From Calliopum simillimum (taxonomy: Eukaryota; Arthropoda; Insecta; Diptera; Lauxaniidae), in NCBI GenBank assembly GCA_951812925.1, contig OX638368.1, positions 77,792,909 through 77,856,908 of the forward strand: DNA of 64,000 nt, given 5' to 3'. The notes beneath the pieces are model-generated. The model worked only from the letters and a program-made list of their open reading frames with translations, was not told the origin of the DNA and made no database searches. The position numbers and the translations under genes were made by a program. Of this stretch, positions 42,249 to 52,523 are shown piece by piece; position 1 is the stretch's first letter; each line of letters starts with the position of its first letter.

Positions 42249-45200
42249 TGCAAATTTTACAGTATAATTGTCAAAGCTTTAAATCCAATGAGAACAAAAT
42301 CGAATTCTATATCAATAATTACAACATTGATGTATGTATTCTGTCCGAAATTTTTTCAATTGATGACAATGATCCTAATCTTAAACTTCTAAATTTCAAC
42401 ATTTTACACAAAATCCGCCCTGATGGATATGGAGGTGTAGCTATCTGTTTTAATAAATCCATTTCGTTCAAAAAAATTCCTTATTCCTCGAATTTTGATA
42501 TTATCATTGCCTCTACACTTAATCTTCATCCAAATTTTACTTTAGTGTCTGTCTACTTTCCTCCTAACCTCTCTCAAACAAATTTTAATTTGGAAATCAA
42601 CAGGCTTCTTAACTTTATTGCCCCTTTACCTAACACTATTCTTGCTGGTGACTTTAATGCTCGTCTATGTCTCTGGGGTGATTATGTGGATTCTCCGAGA
42701 GGAAAATCCCTTTTTGACTCTGTGAATAAATCAAATTTTGTGTGTCTTAACAATGGCAATTTTACCTTCAAACAAAACATTCAAAGTTCTAGAGCCTCGG
42801 TTCTTGATCTTTCTTTCTCTAATTGTCATTTCAATATCATTTGGGAGACTTGCCCTTTTTGGCTCAAAGGCAGTCATCATTTTCCTATCATCCTTACCTT
42901 TGACAATGTTAAAACTTCTCCTAACAAGTTTATTTCTAAAAAGAAACTTTTTTCAGATCTAAACAATTTGGTTCTTAGTCCTGATCTTAATTCTATTCAA
43001 TCTGAAATTTCATCTTCTATTGACAAAGCTACCATTATTGTTAAAAAATCTAATTTTTCTCAATTTTGGTGGAATGACAAACTCTCCAAACTTTTTCGTT
43101 TAATGGTAGCTGCTAGGAAAAAAGCCACCAAATTTCCTTCTACAATTAATCTTCATTCTTATGCCATTTCGCTTAAAAACTGGAATTTAGAGGTTAAAAA
43201 TGCCAAATCTATCTCGTTTAAACAGAAGATAAATGAACTTAATGGTTCCCCTCAAACCAAGTCTGCATGGAGATTTGTAAACAGTTTAAAAGGTTCTTCA
43301 ATTCCTTTTTCCAAATGGAATTCAGATAATAACTTATTGTATCTTCAACTTCTTAAAAATCATGTTCCTTTAAGCTCATCCTTTGTTTTTTCAAAATTAC
43401 CCTTTTCCAATACGGACTCTTTTTTTTCTTTTGATGATCTTTCTAATGTTTTACTTAATAAAAAACAATCTTCTTCTGGAGGTTTAGACAGAATCACGTA
43501 CTCTATGCTAAAAGCTCTTTCAGTTGATGCTAAAAAATCCCTCCTCAAAGCTTTTAATTGTAATTTTTCCAAATGCTTAATTGAAGATTCTTGGAGATTA
43601 ATCAAAATTGTACCTATTCCTAAAAAGTCTTGTGATCTTGATGACTACAGGAATTTTCGTCCTATTGCACTTATCTCTGTTCTAGTCAAAACTATAAATC
43701 TGATGGTTAAAGAAAAACTTACTTCCTTCATTCAAACTAATAATATTCTTCCTATGCGCACTTTTGCTTATCGAAAGCATTTTTCTTCTTCTATGTGCAT
43801 TAATGAAATTCTTCACAGAGTTGCATATCTCAAATCTAATAAGTTTAATGTTGTTATGTGTACTATAGACATTAGTAAAGCATATGATTGCGTCAACATT
43901 TCTATCCTCTTAAAGATTCTTAAATCTTACAATATTGACACTAATATTACAAATTGGACAATAAATTTTCTACACAAAAGGACCCTATGTCTTGGAAGTG
44001 AGAGAATTACTGTTGCTAATGGTCTTCCTCAAGGCAGCTGCCTTAGTCCCATACTATTCAATCTGTACACTGCTTCTCTTCACTCTATTGAAGACTCCAA
44101 CACTCTCCTTTTTCAATTTGCAGATGACTTCGTCATTCTTTCTTTTGCGAAAAGTTTTGATCTTGCTGTCAAAAACCTCGCTATTAAAATTTCAAAATTT
44201 TATAGTTCTTGTAAGGCTAAAAATCTCTCCTTTAATATTGATAAAACTAAATCACTTTATTTTGCTAAAGGAAGTAGGAAACAAATAAAATTAATTTTCA
44301 ATAATCATAATATTCAGCAAGTTGCATCTTTCAAATTTCTTGGTAGGTACATCTCTGATAGTCTTTCCGTTTCTGAACATTATGCTAAGATTATTAAAGA
44401 TTCCTACAAAGCCTCTAATCTTCTCAAGATGCTTTCTACCATCAAAGGTGGTTTAGATCCCAAAATTAGTCTTTATATTATAGAAGCTTTTAAAGAAGTA
44501 AAATTGAATATGCTCGAACTTCATCAGCTCATGGTCCTCAATCCATCAATAAAAAAATTTGCACTTTTCAAAATTCTGCACTTAGGAGATGCCTTGGTCT
44601 GACTCCATCAACTCCAGTTCAAATTATTTATGCTCTTGCTAATGAATTTCCTCCCCATCTGCGAGCCATTTTACTCACTGCCAAGGAAATTATCAAAATT
44701 TCACTCTTCAACCCTTCGCTTTTTAAGCTTATTTCCGAAACTATAGCTAATTTCAGTTACAGTTTCGTCTTCCAAAAATTTCAATCAATTTTTTGCCATC
44801 TCGTCAAACCTTTTTCACCCACTCTGATCTCTAAAAAATCTAAGGTCTTAATTGATAAATTTGCTAACAAAAAACAGGACACTCCTAACGAGATTTTCAA
44901 AACTTTCTTCGCTGAAAAACTTCACACTTACATCTCTGAAAAATTTTCCGTTTTTGCGACTGATGCTTCTATTTCTGGCAATCTGACTGGGGTTGCAGTC
45001 TTCAATATTACGTGTAACCAATTTTTTCTCTTTAGAATTAATTTCAAATTATCTTCCTTATCTGGTGAATTGTGTGCAATTAAAAAAGCTATCGAAATTG
45101 CAATTGAGGATAATTTGGAAAATATCGCGATTTTTACAGACAGTTTGAATGCTTGCATTCTTCTTAAAAAAGACTATTCTGAAAATTTTCTTGTTTTAGA

Positions 45201-45519
45201 AATTATGAATCTCATTGAAAACTCCTCTATTAAAAATATTCACTTTATCTGGGTTCCCAGCCATGTTGGTATCTCATTTAATGAGAATGTTGATTATATG
45301 GCTAAAGCTGCTGTTAACAATGGCGCGCCCCTTAGACTAAGACTATCTGCTAAAGATGCTATATCTTCTATTGCTAATTCTTTATGGATTGAATGGAATG
45401 CTGATTTCATTAATGTCTCAAGGACTAAGGGAAAATTTTTTCACAACATTTTCCCTAATATCACAACTAAACCGTGGTATCATCGAGCTGTTCTTGATCC
45501 ACAGGACTTAAAAACTATA
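42248..45519 (+). pseudogene. LINE ORF2 (APE, reverse transcriptase, RNase H), frameshifted and interrupted
   Basis: Starts at the overlapping ATG. The endonuclease domain (about residues 1-220) shows 'LQYNCQSFKSNENKIEF', 'ILSEIFS', 'GDFNARLCLWGD' and 'KGSHHFPI'. The RT follows with 'IVPIPKKSCD', 'FRPIALISV', 'IDISKAYDCVN', 'NGLPQGSCLSP' and the catalytic 'FADD' (about 44120). A frameshift lies near 44500. In the new frame come 'NSALRRCLGLTPSTP' and an RNase H with 'ATDASISG', 'GELCAIKKAIEIA', 'IFTDSLNACILL' and 'FIWVPSHVGI'. At 45519 the coding sequence is split by HHR array 2 and resumes at 47201. Confidence 0.9.
45504..45519. repeat. Target-site duplication, left (HHR array 2)
   Basis: GGACTTAAAAACTATA, repeated exactly at 47185-47200. 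The final TATA is shared with the unit sequence ('aaaattata|ctaatt'), giving microhomology at the element's 3' junction. Confidence 0.9.
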
Positions 45520-45631
45520 CTAATTTTATGAACTTTAGTCAATGTTTTGCAAGAATCGAAAATTCCATGCATTTTCCAACTTAGAATATTATGACAATTA
45601 GGAGAAGAGAAAAAACTACTGAACATGGCTA

Positions 45632-45677
45632 TGGTGACATATGTTTCGGTTACCGCCACGTAACCATCATCAGACCA
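45632..45677 (-). ncRNA. Hammerhead ribozyme, array 2 copy 1
   Basis: Minus strand: stem I TGGT, CTGATGA, one extra T, stem II GGTTAC/GTAACC with a short GTGGCG loop, GAAA, self-complementary ACATATGT for stem III, cleavage triplet GTC, and stem I ACCA. The extra base between the core and stem II matches the position of the extra A in the PLE ribozyme at 2693. The palindromic stem III predicts dimeric activity between neighbouring or paired transcripts. Confidence 0.85.
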
Positions 45678-45747
45678 ATTTATGTTTTATTTAATTTATT
45701 TTAAATTAAATGAAATAACAATTGAAAAATTTTTGAACTTTTTGTCT

Positions 45748-45827
45748 GAGGCCGGGATCGATCTATGAACCTTTCGAAATCAATCTCTCTACATAGCGCA
45801 TTTATCAACGGACTGCGCTGTGTGCCC
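45748..45827 (-). ncRNA. tRNA-like sequence, array 2 copy 1
   Basis: Minus strand: 'CAGCGCAGTCCGTTGATAAA' then 'TGCGC' gives a D-arm-like hairpin (GCGC/GCGC) over an A-box-like motif. 'AGATCGATCCCGGCC' about 50 bp later resembles a B box. It lies upstream of the ribozyme on the same strand, as expected for an internal Pol III promoter. Not a functional tRNA by its stems. Confidence 0.6.
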
Positions 45828-46161
45828 TCGGAAAAATTGGTAGCTTAAGTGCCTATATGCATGTAGCGTGGTTTCATTCTCTATACTCCTTTGTCATCAT
45901 TCATGTTGTGTTTGTTTGGTAAGGCTCAGCCATTGGCTGAGAATCAATACCGTTACATTATATGACTGACAAGTGTTGCCAGTTGCACATATTTGGCGTG
46001 TTCTCCATTATTACTTAAAATGGTTTATGTTGACTATATGAAAATTATACTAATTTTATGAACTTTAGTCAATGTTTTGCAAGAATCGAAAATTCCATGC
46101 ATTTTCCAACTTAGAATATTATGACAATTAGGAGAAGAGAAAAAACTACTGAACATGGCTA

Positions 46162-46207
46162 TGGTGACATATGTTTCGGTTACCGCCACGTAACCATCAT
46201 CAGACCA
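46162..46207 (-). ncRNA. Hammerhead ribozyme, array 2 copy 2
   Basis: Identical in sequence to copy 1, 530 bp away. Confidence 0.85.
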
Positions 46208-46277
46208 ATTTATGTTTTATTTAATTTATTTTAAATTAAATGAAATAACAATTGAAAAATTTTTGAACTTTTTGTCT

Positions 46278-46357
46278 GAGGCCGGGATCGATCTATGAAC
46301 CTTTCGAAATCAATCTCTCTACATAGCGCATTTATCAACGGACTGCGCTGTGTGCCC
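46278..46357 (-). ncRNA. tRNA-like sequence, array 2 copy 2
   Basis: Same sequence as copy 1, offset by 530 bp. Confidence 0.6.
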
Positions 46358-46691
46358 TCGGAAAAATTGGTAGCTTAAGTGCCTATATGCATGTAGCGTG
46401 GTTTCATTCTCTATACTCCTTTGTCATCATTCATGTTGTGTTTGTTTGGTAAGGCTCAGCCATTGGCTGAGAATCAATACCGTTATATTATATGACTGAC
46501 AAGTGTTGCCAGTTGCACATATTTGGCGTGTTCTCCATTTTTACTTAAAATGGTTTATGTTGACTATATGAAAATTATACTAATTTTATGAACTTTAGTC
46601 AATGTTTTGCAAGAATCGAAAATTCCATGCATTTTCCAACTTAGAATATTATGACAATTAGGAGAAGAGAAAAAACTACTGAACATGGCTA

Positions 46692-46737
46692 TGGTGACAT
46701 ATGTTTCGGTTACCGCCACGTAACCATCATCAGACCA
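46692..46737 (-). ncRNA. Hammerhead ribozyme, array 2 copy 3
   Basis: Identical to copies 1 and 2. Confidence 0.85.
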
Positions 46738-46807
46738 ATTTATGTTTTATTTAATTTATTTTAAATTAAATGAAATAACAATTGAAAAATTTTTGAACTT
46801 TTTGTCT

Positions 46808-46887
46808 GAGGCCGGGATCGATCTATGAACCTTTCGAAATCAATCTCTCTACATAGCGCATTTATCAACGGACTGCGCTGTGTGCCC
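46808..46887 (-). ncRNA. tRNA-like sequence, array 2 copy 3
   Basis: Same sequence as copy 1, offset by 1060 bp. Confidence 0.6.
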
Positions 46888-47078
46888 TCGGAAAAATTGG
46901 TAGCTTAAGTGCCTATATGCATGTAGCGTGGTTTCATTCTCTATACTCCTTTGTCATCATTCATGTTGTGTTTGTTTGGTAAGGCTCAACCATTGGCTGA
47001 GAATCAATACCGTTATATTATATGACTGACAAGTGTTGCCAGTTGCACATATTTGGCGTGTTCTCCATTATTACTTAT

Positions 47079-47184
47079 CATAATATTCTAAGTTGGAAAA
47101 TGCATGGAATTTTCGATTCTTGCAAAACATTGACTAAAGTTCATAAAATTAGTATAATTTTCATATAGTCAACATAAACCATTC
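47079..47184 (+). repeat. Inverted 5' end of HHR array 2
   Basis: 'cataatattctaagttgg' through 'gtcaacataaaccatt' is the reverse complement of the part of the unit that runs from just before the start of a unit to about 45595 in the first copy. It abuts direct-orientation sequence at about 47078. Consistent with a 5' inversion formed during target-primed reverse transcription. Confidence 0.85.
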
Positions 47185-47200
47185 GGACTTAAAAACTATA
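47185..47200. repeat. Target-site duplication, right (HHR array 2)
   Basis: GGACTTAAAAACTATA. Also part of the LINE ORF2 coding sequence. Confidence 0.9.
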
Positions 47201-47467
47201 AACAGATTGCTTGCTGGTCATGCCTATGACAAAAAATATCTTCATCTGATAAGGGCTGTTGATTCAGATCTTTGTGAATTGTGTAATGTTGTTGAGGATT
47301 CGCAGCACTTGATTTTTGATTGCTCCAAGTTTAATAATATTCGTTCTAAATTTAGCTTTTTCTCTGATTTCTCCAATCTCTCTGATCTTCTACGCACACA
47401 AGACTTAAACTTATACACTTATTTAATCAAATTCATTAAAGAAGCCAATATTCTTGATTTAATTTAA
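47201..47467 (+). pseudogene. LINE ORF2, C-terminal segment after the array
   Basis: Resumes with 'NRLLAGHAYDKKYLHLI', the Cys/His motif 'CELCNVVEDSQHLIFDC', and ends 'FIKEANILDLI' with stop at 47465-47467. It is in the same frame as the part before the array once the insertion and one TSD are removed. Homologous to the fragment at 19941-20204. Confidence 0.85.
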
Positions 47468-47574
47468 CTTTACTTTTTAATATTATTTTGTTTACTTTTA
47501 AACTTTTACGAAGCTTCTCCTTTTCTATAAATCCTATTCCTATCACTTGCATTGATATTAAATAATTGGAATTA

Positions 47575-47712
47575 TATATCCAATCTTCGATACAACCTGT
47601 TATTTTGGATACACCCTGGTCTGTTGGACTTTAACCACTAATTCAAATTCTACCTGATATTTTGGATACTTCCTGATAAATTGGATACAACCTAATTTTT
47701 TGGATACAACCT
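47575..47712 (+). repeat. Short tandem repeats in the LINE 3' UTR
   Basis: Five diverged copies of a 20-30-bp unit around 'ttttggatacaacctg'. 3' UTR repeats are common in LINEs and may help RT recognise the RNA. Confidence 0.75.
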
Positions 47713-47775
47713 GGCGATATGATCATTTATGTTCAGCCAACCTAAATCAACAATCAAAAAAAAAAAAAAAAAAAA

Positions 47776-47787
47776 AAAGAAAGTTGC
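47776..47787. repeat. Target-site duplication, right (I-clade LINE)
   Basis: AAAGAAAGTTGC directly after the poly(A). The first A's may belong to the tail; GAAAGTTGC is unambiguous. Confidence 0.8.
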
Positions 47788-47824
47788 GAAAAATTATAAA
47801 ATTTAGGTATAAAGTCTGTAAGAA

Positions 47825-47903
47825 ATAGTTTTGAATTAAATTTTCCAAATCGCAAACCACACATCGCTTTTGGCTATGGCTTGTGTTATCAACGCTTGCA
47901 GTG
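47825..47903 (+). CDS. Der-2: Derlin-2, exon before transmembrane region 1 (start uncertain)
   Basis: The last codons read 'VLSTLAV' before a GTATGT donor at 47904. They splice in phase 0 onto '[12 protein letters not shown]', matching the conserved Derlin-2 junction (…VL-T-AAV|QLDLVSP). Only the end is certain. The upstream residues are weakly similar and neither an initiator ATG nor an acceptor could be fixed. The LINE's right TSD lies just upstream. The intron is only 65 bp. Confidence 0.5.
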
Positions 47904-47968
47904 GTATGTTGGCAGATGTTATCCTTATCCCAAAGATCTAACATCTCGTTTTATCATTTCTCATATAG

Positions 47969-48322
47969 CAATTGGATTTGGTATCTCCACTGCAGTTGTA
48001 CTTTCACCCCACTTTGATACTACGCAAATTTCAGCTATGGCGTCTCGCCACCACATTTCTCTTCTTCGGGTCGGTGGGCATTAGTTTCTTCTTTAATATG
48101 GTTTTTACATATCGATATTGCCGTATGTTGGAAAAAGGTTCATTCCGTGGTCGTAGCTCTGATTTTGTGATGATGTTCCTCTTTTGTGGGGCACTTATGA
48201 CGTTTTTCGGTTTGTTTGTGAATTTGCTGTTTTTAGGACAAGCGTTTACGCTAATGGTATGTGTTTGGTCACGTAGAAATCCATTTGTTCGTATGAACTT
48301 CTTTGGTGTGCTGAATTTCCAA
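47969..48322 (+). CDS. Der-2: Derlin-2, main exon (transmembrane core)
   Basis: Acceptor ATAG, 118 codons, donor CAA|GTAAGT. It reads '[20 protein letters not shown]', then '[20 protein letters not shown]', '[20 protein letters not shown]', '[20 protein letters not shown]' and '[17 protein letters not shown]'. These are the hallmark Derlin sequences, including the loop-1 'WR' motif of the rhomboid-like superfamily. Derlins are catalytically dead rhomboid-like ER membrane proteins that help retrotranslocate misfolded proteins in ERAD. One residue appears lost in the usually longer 'FTIMLVYVWSRR' segment ('[11 protein letters not shown]'). The exon is open. Confidence 0.9.
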
Positions 48323-48386
48323 GTAAGTGGATGCCGCGCTTTGTATATTTAATGATATTTTCAATTTGGTACATTTCATATTGTAG

Positions 48387-48545
48387 GCTCCCTACTTGCC
48401 ATGGGTTTTACTATGCTGTTCTATGATTTTGGGCAACACGGTTTGGATAGATATGATCGGCATGGGTGTTGGCCATATTTATTACTTCTTAGAAGATGTT
48501 TTTCCATTTCAGCGGAACCGTTACATATATATAGAACTCCTTCTT
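48387..48545 (+). CDS. Der-2: Derlin-2, third exon; 3' end disturbed
   Basis: After acceptor TGTAG it reads 'APYLPWVLLCCSMILGNTVW', 'IDMIGMGVGHIYYFLEDVFP' and 'FQRNRY', the last transmembrane regions and the conserved 'GHIYYFLEDVFP'. The expected 'R-x-L-K/R-T-P-x-F' follows only in another frame ('RTPSF' at 48534-48548). No GT donor is seen where the exon should stop; a dispersed repeat begins about there. Either a small deletion or insertion broke this copy, or the sequence has errors. Confidence 0.8.
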
Positions 48546-48554
48546 TTGAGGAAA

Positions 48555-48770
48555 AAACGGCACACCTCCGATTTTTGGCCCAATTTTGCAGAACTATTTC
48601 GAATTTTGTGAAAGAACTCCAGAACTACATATTTCCAACGGACTCCGAACTTTGAAAATTATTTCGGTATTGAAAAATTTTGGATGGTTCTGCCTTAGAA
48701 ACTCGCCTAAAAATAACTCGAAATTTGTACGATAAAATATTAGCATTTTGGGTCTTTTTTTACTAAGACC
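48555..48770 (+). repeat. Dispersed repeat in the Derlin-2 intron, copy 1
   Basis: 'gcacacctccgattttt' to 'cattttgggtct' is shared with 49205-49410 (direct orientation, about 85 percent similar by eye). Non-coding. Confidence 0.7.
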
Positions 48771-49204
48771 AAATAATAATAGGACCAACAAATAATGGGT
48801 TTAATCCGAATCCGAATCTGAGGTCAGAATTGGATCATCAGCTGTAGATTTTGAAATATTTGAGGTTAAGAACACGAACACGGTTATTTTTGGGGTTAGA
48901 TCCAGACTGCATAAATCTTTTATTTTGAAAGAATAGAGCTACGTGATGAATTACACAGCAAATAATTTAATGTTATAACCATACAAAAATCTTTTATACT
49001 ATTTTTGTATAAATTTTATATTGAAGTTCATATGAAAGTTTTTTAAATCATTAGTAGTAGTATTTTCGTTAGAACTCTTTTGAGCGCTACCCAGAACTCT
49101 AATCAAAACTCTTTCTATACAAGACATTTTTTTAATGAAAAATTTTTCACCAAAAAAAAAATATTTAGAACTCCAGAACTCTTTTTTTTTGTTTTTTTGA
49201 GCAA
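48771..49204. other. Derlin-2 intron
   Basis: AT-rich, nothing recognised. Confidence 0.4.
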
Positions 49205-49410
49205 TAAACTGCACACCTCCGATTTTTATCCCAATTTTGCAGAACTATTTCGAGTTTTGTGAAAGAACTCCAGAACTATTTCCAACGGACTCTGAACTCT
49301 ACAAATTTTTTCAGTTTTCAAAAATTTTCGATGGTTCTGCCTTAGAAACCGCCTAAAAATAGCTCGAAATTTCTGCTATTGAATATTACCATTTTGGGTC
49401 TAGGATAATT
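49205..49410 (+). repeat. Dispersed repeat in the Derlin-2 intron, copy 2
   Basis: Second copy of the 48555-48770 repeat. Confidence 0.7.
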
Positions 49411-51049
49411 ATAAATAAATTAATTATAAAAGCAGTTTTTTTAAACTAAGCAGCTTAAAAATACTGCCCGATAGCTCGAAATTGTCGAGTTGACAGTTTT
49501 TCGAAATTACACTTTATAAGTTAAGCTAGCTGACCTAGTCAAAGTATTTGTGAATCTTTTTCCTTGAGCTTTGTGGAAAAGCTTGAAATAGGCAGATTGA
49601 ATTAAGTCGATGAAAATTACAATTACACAGTATCAATACTGCAACTGGCTGACAAGAAGAATGACAAATCAAAAGGTGACACAAACCATAAGCTAGTTAG
49701 CGTTCATCACAAATACACTGAATATTTACAGTGCGAAACAAAAACACACACATACATATGAGTAGTATAATAGCAGTTGGCATCTGGTCGAAAAGCAGGG
49801 GACAAGAATCCATTGAAATTGTACACTCATACTTCCGTAAAGGTTGCAACCAGAGTAAAAGCAGGAGTAAAGGCGCAGGCGCGAACTTTTTTTTCTATCT
49901 TTATTTTGAACCAGCACTGTTTAGACTCTGGTTATGGCTTAAGAAGAATGAGCGTCGTCTGCATACAAATACATTTCAGGTTCGACGCACCAGGCGAGAT
50001 AAATAGGTAAAATTACGTTGTTGGCTCACCTCCCCCCCATGAGATTGTTCGTCAGCATAATTACATATATTTTTGTTTCCAGTTCCATAATCAGCAAACG
50101 AAGGAAAACGAGCGCACGAATGATTGAACTTTAAAATGAATATGTTCCTTTCGGTAAAACCAGTTGGCTGCTGGCAGAACCAATTCGTTCGTTCTTTCAT
50201 TCGGTTAAATAAATGGATTTAAGATCCTTTTTGTGAGCAGCGTTAATGCATTTGTTCTCTTGCCATTTAGAGTTTGCTTGCTGAGGCTACTCTCCTAAAA
50301 TTATGTACCGTGTACATATTGAATTCCTTTTTTTTCTTAGTTGTTTTTGTTATTTGTTAAGTCACGCTCTTTTCAATATTCGTTCATTTCCTTTTTGGTA
50401 TGTGTTTGTTTGTTGTATCTCGGGTAATTCGTAGCCATGTTGAAAAAATTAATAAAAATACTCCTTGCCGTCATCGCGCGTTGCTATTGTCGTACTCGTC
50501 GTATATCCTGTCAAAAAGGAGCGTGCGTCCCTTTGTTATTTTGTATCCTTACGTTGGTTATGTACATGTTTTTTGTTTTTTTTTTTGTTTTTTTTTTTTT
50601 GTTCTTTTAAAAACTTTTGTTACATTTGTTGTTTTTGTAACTCCAGTTAATATTTTTCAATTGCGCACGCTCTAAATTTTTATTATTCAACTTTTGTCAG
50701 CGGCATAATTTCATTTGAAGTTGCTAGAAATTGTCTGGAAACTACTGTAGAAGATTCCTTAAAACGCCAAATTTCTTGTAAGTAGTGCAATATAATTTTA
50801 ATTCTTATCTATGATCATTTAGTTAAAATAATAACCCAACAAAAATAGTTTTCTAACCATAACGAGATCAGGAGTTGAATCTCCGCATCAGTGAAAGTAT
50901 TACTAAATACATGATTTTACGTCAAGAGTTGTACGTTCACTGATGCGGCGATTGGACCACTGATTACTGCGTAAAAGTTTCTATATGTCTAGAAAAATAC
51001 GTATATTGGTATTAACATTTTGAGTTCATACTATTTTAATCGTGATAGT
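49411..51049. other. Derlin-2 intron
   Basis: Simple T-rich tracts (50570-50610) and a 12-bp inverted pair 'ccgcatcagtga' / 'tcactgatgcgg' (50884, 50938). No gene; open frames are T-rich artefacts. Confidence 0.4.
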
Positions 51050-51212
51050 CAAGGGCGTAGCCAGGAGCACGGAAGGGCTGCGCCCCCCCCCCCCCCCCTC
51101 CCTACAGCTTACAAAATTTACCAACATATATTTTGGATGCAAAAAAAAAAACAATTATTAAGAAAAAAATAATACCATCTCCCCCCTAACTTCGATCTTG
51201 GCTACGCTCTTG
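51050..51212. mobile_element. hAT-type MITE in the Derlin-2 intron
   Basis: TIRs CAAGGGCGTAGCCAGG and CAAGAGCGTAGCCAAG are flanked by GTGATAGT (51042-51049) and GTGATTGT (51213-51220), a 7-of-8 match duplication. The interior has a long C run and an A run. 163 bp, non-coding. Confidence 0.75.
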
Positions 51213-52348
51213 GTGATTGTTATAAATTTTACAAATCTTTCGCACACTGTGAGACAAGTCAGAAAGGTCATAGTAATACTGCTAAAAAGAGAGATAAAGC
51301 TGATCAGAATATGGATACTTTAAATAGTCCAGCGAAATCATGGAATCATGGAATCCAAGGTGATGTCGTACATCCTTTCTTGCATTATTTACATTTTCTT
51401 GTTATTTCAGAACTAATTGGAATAGAAATTGGCCGAAATTATTGCCATTTGGTGGATATGTATTTTTGTTACTCTTCCGTCGTCGTCGTCGTCGTTGTTG
51501 TTCGTTTTGCTTTTGTACTCTTCTGTAGGCAATTCGGTGGTTAAAAGGTGCAAATTTGAATTCAATCGAAAGCCAAGCTGCGCTGCAGTAGAAAAAACCA
51601 CAAACAGTTAAACAATAGCTTTATATAGCTATATAAAATCTATAGAATGTGGGATGTACAAAGACTTTTGGCCAAATTATTTGAGCACCACATTCAACAT
51701 TGGTATTACTCTTTTTCGATGAGCTTTTGGCGCTTCGTAGGAAACATTATGCGAGTAAAAGCAATATTATTTAAGTGCAAAATTAATAGGATCGTGTTGA
51801 AACAAAAAGCCAACAGGTAGTCAACATTGTTGTGAACTTGAATAACATAATTTACCACTATCCACAGAAAAACTTGGACTATTCAATACATCAAGCTATC
51901 AAATTGATCATCAACACAACTTGGAGTATATGTATGTTATGCTGATCGATTTCGTTTGAAATTATCGAAGTTTTACTGTATTTAAGTTATATCTGAGCTT
52001 ACAAAAATAACATAGGCCTATAAAATTTCAACCCATTGGATCAGACCAGGTGAGATAATTACGATCAAAATTAAAGTTTTATAGTATGATATTAAAAAAA
52101 TTTTTTCAAAATATATTTATATTTTTATATTGACATTGTCAAAATGCACTTCCAATTTTAATACTGAAAATGGCATTGCAAAATGTGCCTCTAAGCAAAA
52201 GTATAAGTTGTGTACGTATACTTTTGTTTGGTTGTTAATAAATTGTTAGTGTTAACTTCTTAAATTTGCAATGTTGCTTTAATCACACTAGAAAGGAAAA
52301 TGTATGATTTTATTGTCATATTAATACACTACTCTTTTTACATTACAG
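51213..52348. other. Derlin-2 intron, 3' part
   Basis: A (GTC)n microsatellite at 51478-51502. The rest is AT-rich without recognisable content. It ends with the acceptor TTACAG at 52343-52348. Confidence 0.5.
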
Positions 52349-52523
52349 AAAAGTACTTTTCAACGAGCACATAGACATTAATTATCAACCTTTACCCGAA
52401 GATCGGCCAGGTGGTTTTAATTGGGGTGGTGAAGAGCCTGCGGCTCCAGCCGCCGCTGGTCCAGAAGGTGATGTACAAAATGGTGAAGCACCACAACCGC
52501 CAAGACCACCAGCTCAAAATTAA
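52349..52523 (+). CDS. Der-2: Derlin-2, last exon (cytosolic tail)
   Basis: Reads 'KVLFNEHIDINYQPLPEDRP' then 'GGFNWGGEEPAAPAAAGPEG', ending in a Pro/Gln tail and TAA at 52521-52523. 'YQPLPE-RPGGF-WG' is the invariant Derlin-2/3 C-terminal motif; the tail binds p97/VCP in related proteins. The exon is intact. It lies 3.8 kb from the previous exon because of intron insertions. An AATAAA signal lies at 52725-52730. Confidence 0.9.

Larger units (their letters stand above)
45520..47184 (-). mobile_element. HHR-tRNA array 2: tandem ribozyme retroelement, 530-bp unit, trimer
   Basis: About 2.9 copies of a 530-bp unit, nearly identical to each other, lie head to tail. On the minus strand each has a tRNA-like sequence, an AT-rich spacer and a hammerhead ribozyme. 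At the right (sense 5') end 106 bp is inverted (47079-47184). A perfect 16-bp TSD flanks the whole; there is no poly(A) and no coding gene. Deleting 45520-47200 (1681 bp) rejoins the LINE ORF2 in frame, so the array entered as one event. The unit is unrelated to array 1 outside the ribozyme core, yet the architecture is the same. Confidence 0.9.
40384..47775 (+). mobile_element. I-clade non-LTR retrotransposon, full length, interrupted by HHR array 2
   Basis: Starts 'cattcgatcg' and ends in a poly(A) of about 20, flanked by a 12-bp TSD. Without the HHR array and its extra TSD it is about 5.7 kb. It has a 5' UTR of about 260 bp, ORF1 with CCHC knuckles, ORF2 with APE, RT and RNase H, and a 3' UTR with short tandem repeats. 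That set and length fit the I clade. It inserted about 40-50 bp before a Derlin-2 exon. Each ORF has one frameshift, so it is recent but inactive, unless the shifts are sequence errors. Confidence 0.9.

Noticed and set aside
43360..43605. Minus-strand open frame within LINE ORF2
   Set aside because: Shadow of the RT coding sequence on the plus strand.
45520..47184. CRISPR-like or simple satellite array
   Set aside because: Units are 530 bp with no spacer pattern, in a eukaryotic genome, and the TSD and inverted end show an insertion.
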